A stretch of 64,000 bases of DNA from the NCBI GenBank assembly GCA_902616145.1, contig CACMRM010000002.1, positions 1-64,000 on the forward strand. The letters run 5' to 3'. Origin of the DNA: an uncultured Pelagibacteraceae bacterium (GTDB taxonomy: Bacteria > Pseudomonadota > Alphaproteobacteria > Pelagibacterales > Pelagibacteraceae). The position numbers and the translations under genes were made by a program. How positions within the stretch are numbered: position 1 is the stretch's first letter; every line of letters starts with the position of its first letter. The notes under the pieces are model-generated. The model was not told where the DNA came from. It was given only the letters and a program-made list of their open reading frames with translations, and made no database searches. Positions 1-7,313 of the stretch are shown in pieces.

Positions 1-9
1 TTTCTACTA

Positions 10-38
10 TTTACATATTAAAACAAAAATAATATAAG
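10..38 (+). promoter_or_regulatory. Putative sigma70 promoter of the 5S rRNA gene
   Basis: A -35-like TTTACA (10-15) and a -10-like TATAAG (33-38) are separated by 17 bases, the optimal spacing. A start about seven bases after the -10 falls at 44-45, where the mature 5S rRNA begins. This suggests that the 5S gene is transcribed independently rather than cut only from a 23S-5S precursor. The sequence upstream of position 1 is not visible, so a 23S gene there cannot be excluded. Confidence 0.5.
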
Positions 39-42
39 ACTG

Positions 43-160
43 TGCCTGGTGATTATTGCGAAGGGGTTACACCCGATCCCATTCCGAACTCGGAAGTTAA
101 GTCCTTCAGCGCCGATGGTACTTTGTCTTAAGATACGGGAGAGTAGGACGTTGCCAGGCT
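43..160 (+). rRNA. rrf: 5S ribosomal RNA
   Basis: The sequence has the conserved 5S core: GAAGGGG, CACCCGATCCCATTCCGAAC, then CTCGGAAGTTAAG, GCGCCGATGGTACT and GGGAGAGTAGG. The ends pair as GCCTGG (44-49) with CCAGGC (154-159) to form helix I. The length of about 116-118 nt is normal. A 16S or 23S gene is not visible in the window. The 3' end lies only nine bases before the start codon of rpmJ, so the two are probably on one transcript. Confidence 0.95.
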
Positions 161-168
161 CAAATATT

Positions 169-294
169 ATGAAAGTAGCTAGTTCATTAAAATCGTTAAA
201 AAAAAGAGATTTAAACTCTAAGCTAGTAAAGCGCAGAGGAAAGCTTTACGTTATCAACAAAAAAAATCCTAAATTTAAAGCTCGTCAAGGCTAG
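169..294 (+). CDS. rpmJ: Ribosomal protein L36 (bL36)
   Basis: A 41-residue basic protein of the 50S subunit that starts [14 protein letters not shown] and ends [11 protein letters not shown], the pattern of the 41-residue alphaproteobacterial L36. The zinc-ligand cysteines of the short L36 form are absent, as expected for this type. The start at 169 is chosen because it begins exactly at the L36 N terminus; the longer open frame back to 49 runs through the 5S rRNA gene and is not real. No Shine-Dalgarno sequence lies between the 5S rRNA end and the ATG, so translation may be leaderless or depend on 5S-proximal sequence. It is followed after three bases by the small oxidase subunit gene. Confidence 0.93.
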   Translation: MKVASSLKSLKKRDLNSKLVKRRGKLYVINKKNPKFKARQG

Positions 295-297
295 TTC

Positions 298-408
298 ATG
301 AGCGAAAACGACTTTAAAAAAACTTATAATGGTTTTACCAAATTTGTATTATGGGGAACAGTTGTAGTAATATTTATATTGGTAATATTAGCAGTTACTT
401 TGCTTTAA
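298..408 (+). CDS. aa3-type cytochrome c oxidase subunit IV-like small protein
   Basis: A 36-residue single-pass membrane protein, too short for most gene callers. It begins MSENDFKKTYNGF and continues KFVLWGT into a hydrophobic helix (about residues 19-36). The T/FxGFxxFxxWG motif followed by one helix is the signature of the bacterial aa3-type oxidase subunit IV family. That family is commonly encoded just upstream of transhydrogenase pntA in alphaproteobacteria, and the same placement is seen here, with 19 bases to pntAA. It probably sits at the periphery of the terminal oxidase in the inner membrane; its function in the complex is poorly known. The catalytic oxidase subunits are not in this window. 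Confidence 0.8.
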   Translation: MSENDFKKTYNGFTKFVLWGTVVVIFILVILAVTLL

Positions 409-427
409 AATCAAAAAGAAAAATTAA

Positions 428-1522
428 ATGATAATTGGTTCAATAAAAGAAGATTTAACATTAGAAAAAAGAGTTTCGATTACTCCTGAGTCAGCAAAAA
501 ATATAATAGGTTTAGGATTAAAAGTGTGTATTGAAAAGAATTATGCTAGTCATTTAGGCATCTCAGATAGTGATTATGAAAAAGTTGGAGTTGAAATCAA
601 AGATTCGACCATTGAAGTTATGAATTCAAGTAATTTAATTATCAAAGTCAATTGCCCTTCAGACAATGAGATAAATACATTTAAGGAAAAGACTATTTTA
701 ATTGGAATGCTTAATCCATCAAAAAATAAAAATCAAATAACTAAAATTATTAAAAAAAATATTAAAATTTTTTCACTTGAGTTACTTCCTCGTATTACAC
801 GTGCACAATCAATGGACGTATTATCTTCTCAATCAAATTTAGCTGGTTACAGAGCAGTAGTTGACTGTGTTGCTGAATTTGAAAAAGCTGTACCAATGAT
901 GATGACAGCTGCAGGCACAGTGCCAGCCGCTAAGATTCTTATAATTGGAGCTGGTGTTGCAGGTTTACAAGCAATTGCAACTGCTAAAAGATTGGGTGCA
1001 ATTGTTTCAGCTACAGACGTTAGAGCAGCATCTAAAGAGCAAGTTGAAAGCTTAGGTGGAAAATTTTTGACCGTTGAACAGACTGAAGATATGGAGACGG
1101 CAGGAGGATATGCAAAAGAAGCGTCAGAGGATTATAAAAAAAAACAAGCTGAGATGATGAAAGATGCTTTGAAAAAAAATGATATTGTAATTTGCACTGC
1201 ATTGATCCCTGGTAAACCTGCCCCAAGAATTTTAACTGAGGATTTAGTAAAATCAATGAAACCTGGATCTATTATTTATGATTTGGCTGCTGAACAAGGA
1301 GGGAATTCAGCTTTCTCAGAGTCCGGTAAAATAAATATAGTTCAAGGAATAAAGGTAATAGGAGTGAAAAATTTAATGAATAGTTTACCTCTTACTGCTT
1401 CAAGTTTATATGCTAAAAACTTGTTCAGTTTCATAAGAAATTTGTACAGTAGAGACAAAAAAGATTTTAATGTTAATTTAGAAGACGAGATAATCTTAAA
1501 ATCACTAATAAAAGAGGTTTAA
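428..1522 (+). CDS. pntAA: NAD(P) transhydrogenase subunit alpha, part 1
   Basis: The soluble NAD(H)-binding domain I of proton-translocating transhydrogenase. The enzyme couples hydride transfer from NADH to NADP+ to proton entry across the inner membrane. The 364-residue protein shows the RITRAQSMD motif (122-130), characteristic of the alanine dehydrogenase/PNT family, and the Rossmann turn GAGVAGLQA (174-182). In this split form the alpha subunit is divided in two, as in other alphaproteobacteria, so the protein ends before the membrane segments. pntAB starts two bases after the stop. Pairing with a proton pump elsewhere in the window (proteorhodopsin) would make NADPH production light-responsive; that link is inference. 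Confidence 0.96.
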   Translation: MIIGSIKEDLTLEKRVSITPESAKNIIGLGLKVCIEKNYASHLGISDSDYEKVGVEIKDSTIEVMNSSNLIIKVNCPSDNEINTFKEKTILIGMLNPSKNKNQITKIIKKNIKIFSLELLPRITRAQSMDVLSSQSNLAGYRAVVDCVAEFEKAVPMMMTAAGTVPAAKILIIGAGVAGLQAIATAKRLGAIVSATDVRAASKEQVESLGGKFLTVEQTEDMETAGGYAKEASEDYKKKQAEMMKDALKKNDIVICTALIPGKPAPRILTEDLVKSMKPGSIIYDLAAEQGGNSAFSESGKINIVQGIKVIGVKNLMNSLPLTASSLYAKNLFSFIRNLYSRDKKDFNVNLEDEIILKSLIKEV

Positions 1523-1524
1523 TT

Positions 1525-1836
1525 ATGGAAATAGATCCGTTTATATTTAGGTTAAGCATATTTATTTTGTCAATTTTTATAGGATATTATGTTGTATGGA
1601 GTGTAACACCATCTCTTCATACTCCTTTAATGTCTGTAACTAACGCAATTTCCTCAGTTATAATTGTAGGCGCGATAATAGCTGCACTTGCTGGGTCCTC
1701 AAGCAATGTTTTTGATATATCAAGTATTTTTGGATTTTTAGCTATTGTGCTAGCCGCCATAAACATCTTTGGAGGATTTTTAGTTACTCAAAGAATGCTT
1801 CAAATGTACAAAAAAAAGAAAGAAAAAAATAAATAA
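1525..1836 (+). CDS. pntAB: NAD(P) transhydrogenase subunit alpha, part 2
   Basis: A 103-residue membrane protein with about three hydrophobic helices, forming the alpha-subunit part of the transmembrane domain II of transhydrogenase. The GYYVVWSVTPSLHTPLMSVTNAIS region (residues about 20-43) is typical of the family. A lysine-rich tail ends the protein. The stop overlaps the start of pntB by one base, so the three transhydrogenase genes are translationally coupled. Confidence 0.95.
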   Translation: MEIDPFIFRLSIFILSIFIGYYVVWSVTPSLHTPLMSVTNAISSVIIVGAIIAALAGSSSNVFDISSIFGFLAIVLAAINIFGGFLVTQRMLQMYKKKKEKNK

Positions 1837-3239
1837 TGATAACTCCAAATTTGTCAGCAATTTTTTATTTAATTTCAGGCATTCTTTTTATACTTGCTCT
1901 GAGGGGATTATCATCACCAGATACATCGAGGCAAGGAAATTATTTTGGGATCGCAGGAATGATAATCGCGATTGTTGTAACTTTTTTATCTATTGGCAGC
2001 TTTTCTACATCTTTAGCTTATGTTGTAATTTTTTTAATAATTGGCGGAGCAATTGGAGCATTTATTGCCTTTAAAATTCCAATGACAGCTATGCCAGAAC
2101 TGGTAGCAGGCTTCCATAGTTTAGTTGGTTTAGCTGCAGTTTTTGTCGCTATAGCAGCATTTTTAAATCCGGAATCCTTTAATTTAGGAGTGATAGGAGG
2201 CATTAAATTAGCTAGCCTAATTGAAATGTCTATTGGCGCAGCAGTAGGAGCGATAACTTTTTCTGGTTCTATAATAGCTTTTTTAAAATTAAGAGGAATA
2301 ATGTCTGGTTCTCCAATTATTTTTACTGGTCAACATTTTTTAAATTTAACATTAGGAATAGGAATTTTTATTTTAATCTTTTATTTATGTAAAACTCAGT
2401 CAGCAAATATTTTTTGGACTGTAATAATCATTTCTTTTTTGGTTGGTATTTTATTAATTATACCAATCGGCGGCGCTGACATGCCGGTAGTAATTTCTAT
2501 GCTTAACTCATACTCAGGTTGGGCAGCAGCAGGTATTGGATTTACATTGGAAAATACCGCTTTAATCATTACTGGCGCTCTAGTAGGTTCATCTGGAGCA
2601 ATTCTTTCTTACATAATGTGTAAGGCTATGAATAGATCTTTTGTGAGTGTAATACTTGGCGGTTTTGGTGCAGATAGCTCCGCTGAAGATAAGAAAGAAG
2701 AGAAAGATCAAAAACCCGTAAAAAGTGGAAATGCTGAAGATGCAGCTTTTTTAATGAAAAATGCTTCATCTGTTATCATTGTTCCAGGTTATGGAATGGC
2801 AGTAGCTCAAGCTCAACACGCATTAAGAGAGATGGTAGATAAATTAAAAAAAAATGATATCAAGGTTACATACGCTATCCATCCAGTTGCTGGCAGGATG
2901 CCTGGGCATATGAACGTTCTTTTGGCAGAAGCAAACGTACCTTATGATGAAGTTTTCGAGTTAGAGGATATAAATAATGATTTTGCAAATTCCGATGTTG
3001 CATTTGTTATTGGAGCAAATGACGTAACAAATCCTGTTGCCAAAACAGATCCGAAAAGTCCAATTTTCGGTATGCCAGTGTTAGATGTTGAAAAATGCAA
3101 ATCCGTTTTGTTTGTTAAAAGAAGTTTATCGCCAGGATATGCAGGAATAGATAATGAATTATTTTATAAAGAAAATACATTAATGCTGTTTGCTGATGCT
3201 AAAAAGATGACAGAGGATATTGTTAAAAATTTAGACTAA
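1836..3239 (+). CDS. pntB: NAD(P) transhydrogenase subunit beta
   Basis: The 467-residue beta subunit combines many membrane helices in the first two thirds (domain II, proton channel) with a C-terminal NADP(H)-binding domain III. Visible family motifs are the GADMPVVISMLNSYSGWAAA stretch in the membrane domain and, in domain III, VPGYGMAVAQAQHA, HPVAGRMPGHMNVLLAEA and GANDVTNPVAKTDP. A charged linker rich in Asp/Glu/Lys separates the two. Length is normal. The last base of its stop codon is the first base of the transaldolase start, so the two are closely coupled. Confidence 0.97.
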   Translation: MITPNLSAIFYLISGILFILALRGLSSPDTSRQGNYFGIAGMIIAIVVTFLSIGSFSTSLAYVVIFLIIGGAIGAFIAFKIPMTAMPELVAGFHSLVGLAAVFVAIAAFLNPESFNLGVIGGIKLASLIEMSIGAAVGAITFSGSIIAFLKLRGIMSGSPIIFTGQHFLNLTLGIGIFILIFYLCKTQSANIFWTVIIISFLVGILLIIPIGGADMPVVISMLNSYSGWAAAGIGFTLENTALIITGALVGSSGAILSYIMCKAMNRSFVSVILGGFGADSSAEDKKEEKDQKPVKSGNAEDAAFLMKNASSVIIVPGYGMAVAQAQHALREMVDKLKKNDIKVTYAIHPVAGRMPGHMNVLLAEANVPYDEVFELEDINNDFANSDVAFVIGANDVTNPVAKTDPKSPIFGMPVLDVEKCKSVLFVKRSLSPGYAGIDNELFYKENTLMLFADAKKMTEDIVKNLD

Positions 3240-3937
3240 TGAAAACAAAAATATTCTGTGATATAGCTGACTTTAAAATAATTAAATATTTCAATAATAA
3301 ATCTTTTGTCGATGGATTTACGACTAATCCTAGTTTAATGAGATTAGCTGGAGCTAAAAATTATAAAAATTATTCTTTAAAAATTTTAAAAATTTGTAAA
3401 AAAAAACCAATTTCCTTTGAGGTATTTGCTGACAATTTTGAGGATATGCTCAAACAAGCCTATGAAATAAATTCTTGGGGAGAAAACGTTTATGTCAAAA
3501 TCCCGGTTGTTAATTCTAAAGGAGTATTTACTGGATCAGTAATCAAGGAATTAAGTGTTAAAGGAGTAAAATTGAATATAACTGCGGTCTATACATTTGA
3601 ACAAACTCGAAAAATTTATGAAAAATTGAGCAAAAAAACAAAATCTATTATATCTATATTTGCTGGACGAATGGCGGACAAAGGTAAAGATCCAATTCCA
3701 ATATTCAAAAAAAGTATCTCTTTAACAAAAAAAAATCAAAATATTGAAATACTTTGGGCTAGCACTAGAGAGGCATATAATTTCATCCAAGCCAAACAGT
3801 TAAACTGTAATATAATTACAATGCCTCCAAAGGTAATAAATCAAATAAATAATTTTGGAAAAAGCTTTAATGATATGACAATTGATACTGTTAGAGGTTT
3901 TTTAAAAGACAGCAAAAAATCAAATTTTAAATTATAA
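3239..3937 (+). CDS. tal: Transaldolase, small TalC/fructose-6-phosphate aldolase-like type
   Basis: A 232-residue single-domain TIM-barrel protein. It starts KIFCDIADFKII, shows DGFTTNPSLM (residues 25-34), the conserved FEVFAD near 60-65, and the Schiff-base lysine in YVKIPV (Lys87). FAGRMADKG and LWASTREAYN fit transaldolase phosphate-binding regions. It most likely carries out transaldolase in the non-oxidative pentose phosphate pathway, with the transketolase encoded at 9540-11522. Fructose-6-phosphate aldolase activity is an alternative that sequence inspection alone cannot exclude. It is coupled to pntB by a one-base overlap. Confidence 0.85.
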   Translation: MKTKIFCDIADFKIIKYFNNKSFVDGFTTNPSLMRLAGAKNYKNYSLKILKICKKKPISFEVFADNFEDMLKQAYEINSWGENVYVKIPVVNSKGVFTGSVIKELSVKGVKLNITAVYTFEQTRKIYEKLSKKTKSIISIFAGRMADKGKDPIPIFKKSISLTKKNQNIEILWASTREAYNFIQAKQLNCNIITMPPKVINQINNFGKSFNDMTIDTVRGFLKDSKKSNFKL

Positions 3938-3938
3938 A

Positions 3939-4015
<77 letters not shown>

Positions 4016-4020
4016 ATAAA

Positions 4021-4224
4021 TTATTTTTTTTTTATGTTTATTGCTTGTAGTTTGTCTTTTTCCTCTTTTATATCGTAACAGATTACTTGCTCTTCCTTAA
4101 GAACTCTTAACTTTGACTCTTCAAGCGCAGAAACATGTAAAAAAATATCCTTTTTTGTTTTATCATCTGTTATAAATCCATATCCTTTTTTAGCATTGAA
4201 CCACTTCACTTTACCAGACGGCAT
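4021..4224 (-). CDS. cspA: Cold-shock domain protein
   Basis: A 67-residue single cold-shock domain that binds single-stranded RNA or DNA. It starts MPSGKVKWFNAKKGYGFI, contains RNP1 (KGYGFIT) and RNP2 (DIFLHVSAL), and ends in a lysine-rich tail. The ATG at 4224 is preferred over an ATG five codons upstream because an AGAGG ribosome binding site lies seven bases before it. The gene follows rpsU by 33 bases and probably shares its transcript. Whether it is cold-induced cannot be seen. Confidence 0.92.
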   Translation of the reverse strand: MPSGKVKWFNAKKGYGFITDDKTKKDIFLHVSALEESKLRVLKEEQVICYDIKEEKDKLQAINIKKK

Positions 4225-4257
4225 TTTAAATCCTCTCATTTTAATTAAATCTAATAT

Positions 4258-4452
4258 TTAATATCTATTTTTAAGTTTTTGGAGTTTTTTAATTCTCTTT
4301 AGATTCTCTGTTTGAACTCTCTTTTTCCTCTCTGAGGGTTTTTCATAAGTGCTTTTCATTTTCATTATTTTAAAAAAACCTTCTTTTTGAAGTTTCCTTT
4401 TAAGAACTCTTATTGCTTGTTCAACATTATTATCTTTAACGTCTATTTTAAT
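4258..4452 (-). CDS. rpsU: Ribosomal protein S21 (bS21), apparent ATT start codon
   Basis: A 64-residue basic protein of the 30S subunit. After an initial (M)KID it reads VKDNNVEQAIRVLKRKLQKE, then GFFKIMKMKSTYEKPSERKK, matching S21 throughout. No ATG, GTG or TTG is available in frame: stop codons TGA TAA lie ten codons upstream of the proposed start, and the conserved domain begins at once. A GGAGG Shine-Dalgarno (4458-4462) sits five bases before ATT (4450-4452). Using ATT gives the four-residue lead seen in homologues. CTG at 4462-4464 is a poorer alternative because it overlaps the Shine-Dalgarno. It lies between trcR and cspA. Confidence 0.85.
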   Translation of the reverse strand: MKIDVKDNNVEQAIRVLKRKLQKEGFFKIMKMKSTYEKPSERKKRVQTENLKRIKKLQKLKNRY

Positions 4453-4502
4453 AAAAACCTCCAGTCGTTTTGATGCTTGTTATCATTTGAATCTTAATTT
4501 GT

Positions 4503-5087
4503 CTATAGTGATGCCGCTTGCGCCTTTTTTTCTTCTCTTATTTTAGCTTTTTTCTCTCTTTCAACTCTTCTTTTAGCTTTATCTAAACTTTTTTGAAAAG
4601 CTTCTTGAGAACATAAAGCTAAAATTACTGGGTCTCTGGGCTTTAAATTTGAAAAATTCCAATAACTTCTTTTCCTAATTAATGAAACTGTTCCTTTTGT
4701 ACTGCCTACAAGCTTAGAAATCTGGCCATCTGTTAATTCAGACGCATTTTTACAAAGCCATAAAATTGCATCAGGCCTATCTTGTCTTTTAGATAAAGGA
4801 GTATATTTTGGTTTCTTTCTCTCTTTGAGTTGGACTTCATCTAGTTTTTTTATCAAATTTAATTTTTTTGTAGGATCTTTAGAGCAAGTCTCTATTTCAC
4901 TTCTAGATAATTGGCCAGCTAAGATTGGATTATAAGCTTTAATACCTTTTGCTACATCTCCGTCTGCAATGCCTTTAACCTCTAGCTCATGCAAATTACA
5001 AAATTCAGCGATTTGCTTGAAAGTTAAAGTAGTATTTTCAACTAACCAAACAGCTGTAGCTTTTGGCATGAATGGCGCATCTGGCAT
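4503..5087 (-). CDS. trcR: DUF1013 family cell-cycle transcriptional regulator TrcR
   Basis: A 194-residue protein with the DUF1013/COG3820 pattern found almost only in alphaproteobacteria: MPKATAVWLVENTTLTFKQI near the N terminus, FCNLHELEVKGIADG (about 29-43), and RPDAILWLCKNASELTDGQI later. The second part looks like a helix-turn-helix (SKLVGSTKGTVSLIRKRSYW). Family members are annotated as TrcR, linked to cell-cycle transcription in alphaproteobacteria. The C terminus is very basic. It starts three bases after the rpmE stop, inside a run with ribosomal protein genes, which suggests growth-linked expression. Confidence 0.85.
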   Translation of the reverse strand: MPDAPFMPKATAVWLVENTTLTFKQIAEFCNLHELEVKGIADGDVAKGIKAYNPILAGQLSRSEIETCSKDPTKKLNLIKKLDEVQLKERKKPKYTPLSKRQDRPDAILWLCKNASELTDGQISKLVGSTKGTVSLIRKRSYWNFSNLKPRDPVILALCSQEAFQKSLDKAKRRVEREKKAKIREEKKAQAASL

Positions 5088-5090
5088 AAA

Positions 5091-5315
5091 TTATTTTTTT
5101 GATCTCAGGTTACTAAATTTTTTATTATATTTACTCACTCGACCTTTATCTAATATTTTTTGTGATCCACCAGTCCAGGCATAATGAGACTTTGGATCTA
5201 TATCTAATTTTAAAGTATCGTTTTCTTTACCCCAAGTAGAACGTGTCTCAAACTCAGTCCCATCAGTCATGACTACTTTTATTTTATGATATTTTGGGTG
5301 AATATTTTTTTTCAT
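5091..5315 (-). CDS. rpmE: Ribosomal protein L31 (bL31)
   Basis: A 74-residue 50S protein starting [19 protein letters not shown] and carrying the family's SHYAWTGG and [12 protein letters not shown] segments. It contains no cysteine, so it is the zinc-free form of L31. Length is normal. It lies between suhB and trcR on the minus strand, with a gap of three bases to trcR. Confidence 0.95.
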   Translation of the reverse strand: MKKNIHPKYHKIKVVMTDGTEFETRSTWGKENDTLKLDIDPKSHYAWTGGSQKILDKGRVSKYNKKFSNLRSKK

Positions 5316-5342
5316 GACAAATTTTTATATTAATAATTGTTT

Positions 5343-6146
5343 CTACTCAATATCTTTTTTTATGACTAAGTCTTGTAATTCTCTATGAATCATCGAATTC
5401 GTGGCTATTACATTCTTTTTACTAGACAAACTTTTATCTTCATCAAAAAAGTCGAAAAATCCTCCAGCCTCTCTTAAAATAATCGACCCTGCTGCATAAT
5501 CCCAATAACTAAGTTCTCTGTGCCAGCAACCGTCAAATCTGCCGCACGCTACATAAGCAATATCTAAAGCTGCGCTTCCAAATTTTCTTATTGGAAAATG
5601 TACTGTCTTTGAAACATCAACATATTCTGAAAAAATTTTTTCCTTTATTTTACTTGAGTGCTTGGGACCTCCTGTTACTAGAAATGAATCTTTTAATTTT
5701 TTTTTATTCGACACTCTAATTCTTGAGTTATTTAGATAAGCACCATTACCCTTTTCAGCTAAAAACATTTCATTTTTTATAGGATCAAAAATCACTCCAC
5801 ATTTGATTTCTTTTTCTTCTTCATAACCTATAGAAATCGCGAATTGGGGAAGTCCATTTAAAAAATTTGATGTACCATCTATAGGATCAATAATCCATTT
5901 ATTTTTTTCGTTCGATTTATTAATTATTCCAGCTTCCTCAGTAACAAACCCATAATCTGGATGAGCTTTTTGCAATTCGTTAATTATTATTTTTTCAGTT
6001 CTTTTATCTGCTGATGATACAAAATCACCTGGTCCCTTCGAAGATACTTGTAAATTCTCTATTTCACCGAAATCTCTAATTAAAGATTTAGAGGCTTTCA
6101 TACATGCTTTAACTATTAAATTAATTTGTGGTGAGTTTAACCTCAT
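5343..6146 (-). CDS. suhB: Inositol monophosphatase family protein (SuhB-like)
   Basis: A Mg2+-dependent sugar or inositol phosphatase of about 267 residues. The metal-binding motif WIIDPIDGTSNF (about 85-95), the upstream VTEEAG (about 69-73) and the C-terminal SYWDYAAGSIILREAGG are all present. The ATG at 6146 overlaps the efp stop as TGATG; a TTG one codon earlier is also open. It could act as inositol monophosphatase, as the SuhB accessory factor for rRNA transcription, or on another sugar phosphate; the sequence does not decide. Its place between efp and rpmE favours a translation-linked role by context only. Confidence 0.9.
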   Translation of the reverse strand: MRLNSPQINLIVKACMKASKSLIRDFGEIENLQVSSKGPGDFVSSADKRTEKIIINELQKAHPDYGFVTEEAGIINKSNEKNKWIIDPIDGTSNFLNGLPQFAISIGYEEEKEIKCGVIFDPIKNEMFLAEKGNGAYLNNSRIRVSNKKKLKDSFLVTGGPKHSSKIKEKIFSEYVDVSKTVHFPIRKFGSAALDIAYVACGRFDGCWHRELSYWDYAAGSIILREAGGFFDFFDEDKSLSSKKNVIATNSMIHRELQDLVIKKDIE

Positions 6147-6709
6147 CAACCAACTCTCTTTACATATTCTAAAGTTCGAGTGTCAATTATGACCTTCTCT
6201 CCACTTTCTATAAACGGAGGTACGTTTATTTTGATTCCACAATCTAATAAGGCAGGCTTATATGATGAAGAAGCTGTTTGATTTTTAATTGCAGCATCAG
6301 TTGTCTTAATTAAACACTCAACATTTTTTGGAAGTTCAATTGAAATTGGTTTATCTTCCATGAAAGAAATATTTACCTCTAAATTTTCCTTTAAAAGTTT
6401 AAACTGTTCTCCAATAATAAGATTTGGAATTTCTACTTGTTCAAAAGTTTTATTATCCATAAAATGACAGTTATCTCCATCTATATATAAAAAATTAAAT
6501 TTTTTTTCAGCTACCTCTGCTTTTTCCACTGTTTCACTAGATCTAAACCGCTCATTTAATTTTGTCCCCTTTATCACACTTTTGAGTTCAACTTGATTAA
6601 AAGCGCCACCCTTACCTGGTTTAACATGTTGAATTTTTAAGACATTCCAATAATCGTTTTTATGTTCGATTATCATTCCGGGTTTTATTTCATTAGCAGT
6701 TATTTTCAT
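6146..6709 (-). CDS. efp: Elongation factor P
   Basis: The 187-residue translation factor that relieves ribosome stalling at polyproline. Three beta domains are seen: a KOW-like N domain, the OB-like middle and the C-terminal domain ending in VPPFIESGEKVIIDTRTLEY. The loop HVKPGKGGAF places Lys33 at the site that is beta-lysylated in many bacteria; the modifying enzymes are not in this window. It starts inside the thiE stop (ATGA overlap) and overlaps suhB, so thiE-efp-suhB are tightly coupled. Confidence 0.97.
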   Translation of the reverse strand: MKITANEIKPGMIIEHKNDYWNVLKIQHVKPGKGGAFNQVELKSVIKGTKLNERFRSSETVEKAEVAEKKFNFLYIDGDNCHFMDNKTFEQVEIPNLIIGEQFKLLKENLEVNISFMEDKPISIELPKNVECLIKTTDAAIKNQTASSSYKPALLDCGIKINVPPFIESGEKVIIDTRTLEYVKRVG

Positions 6710-7308
6710 TTAAATTTACCAATCGCCTGTTCGGGTTTTAATTTTGGGTTATCCCAAATAAAACTTGATAATGCAATATATTTTGCACCAGCGTGCATCA
6801 ATTTTTTATAATTGAGGTTATTAATACCACCAATTACAACAATTGGTTTTTTAATATTTTTTTTTGCCCATTTTAAAATATGTAAATTTGCTTTTTTAGC
6901 ATTAGGTTTTAATCTTGACTTAAAAAAGGATCCAAAGGCAATATAATCCGCCTTATTCTCAATGGCATTATTTGCAAGGATTTTTGAATTATGACATGTA
7001 ATTCCTAAAATTTTCTTTTTGAGTTTTTTTCTTGCAACTTTAAAAGATCCATCAACTTGACCCATATGACACCCATCAGCTTTAATTTTAGAGGCTAAAC
7101 TAAAATAATCATTAATGATAAATTTCACTTTATGTTTAGTGGTAATTTTTTTTATTTTTTTAGAGATAAATAAAATTTTTTTTTGACTCGTATTTTTTAC
7201 TCTTAATTGAAAAAATTTTACATTTTTAAGCGACAATACTCTATCTAAACTAATGTAGAAACCCTGATTAATTTTATTTGGTGAAATTAAGTATACTAAT
7301 CTTTTCAA
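6706..7308 (-). CDS. thiE: Thiamine-phosphate synthase family protein
   Basis: A 200-residue TIM-barrel protein resembling thiamine-phosphate synthase, which joins HMP-pyrophosphate to thiazole phosphate. Family positions visible are FFQLRVK (about 33-39), IINDY (about 64-68), GCHMGQ, GITCHN and the phosphate-binding VIGGIN. Start is TTG at 7308, fixed by the conserved MKRLVYLIS N terminus; no good ribosome binding site is seen, so it probably relies on coupling to fba, whose stop is six bases upstream. thiD is at 25213, but no thiC is in the window, which fits the known SAR11 need for an external pyrimidine precursor. Confidence 0.8.
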   Translation of the reverse strand: MKRLVYLISPNKINQGFYISLDRVLSLKNVKFFQLRVKNTSQKKILFISKKIKKITTKHKVKFIINDYFSLASKIKADGCHMGQVDGSFKVARKKLKKKILGITCHNSKILANNAIENKADYIAFGSFFKSRLKPNAKKANLHILKWAKKNIKKPIVVIGGINNLNYKKLMHAGAKYIALSSFIWDNPKLKPEQAIGKFK

Positions 7309-7313
7309 AGGAA

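Noticed and set aside
49-294. An 81-residue open frame beginning inside the 5S rRNA gene
   Set aside because: Only the last 41 codons match a protein (L36); the first part is 5S rRNA sequence.
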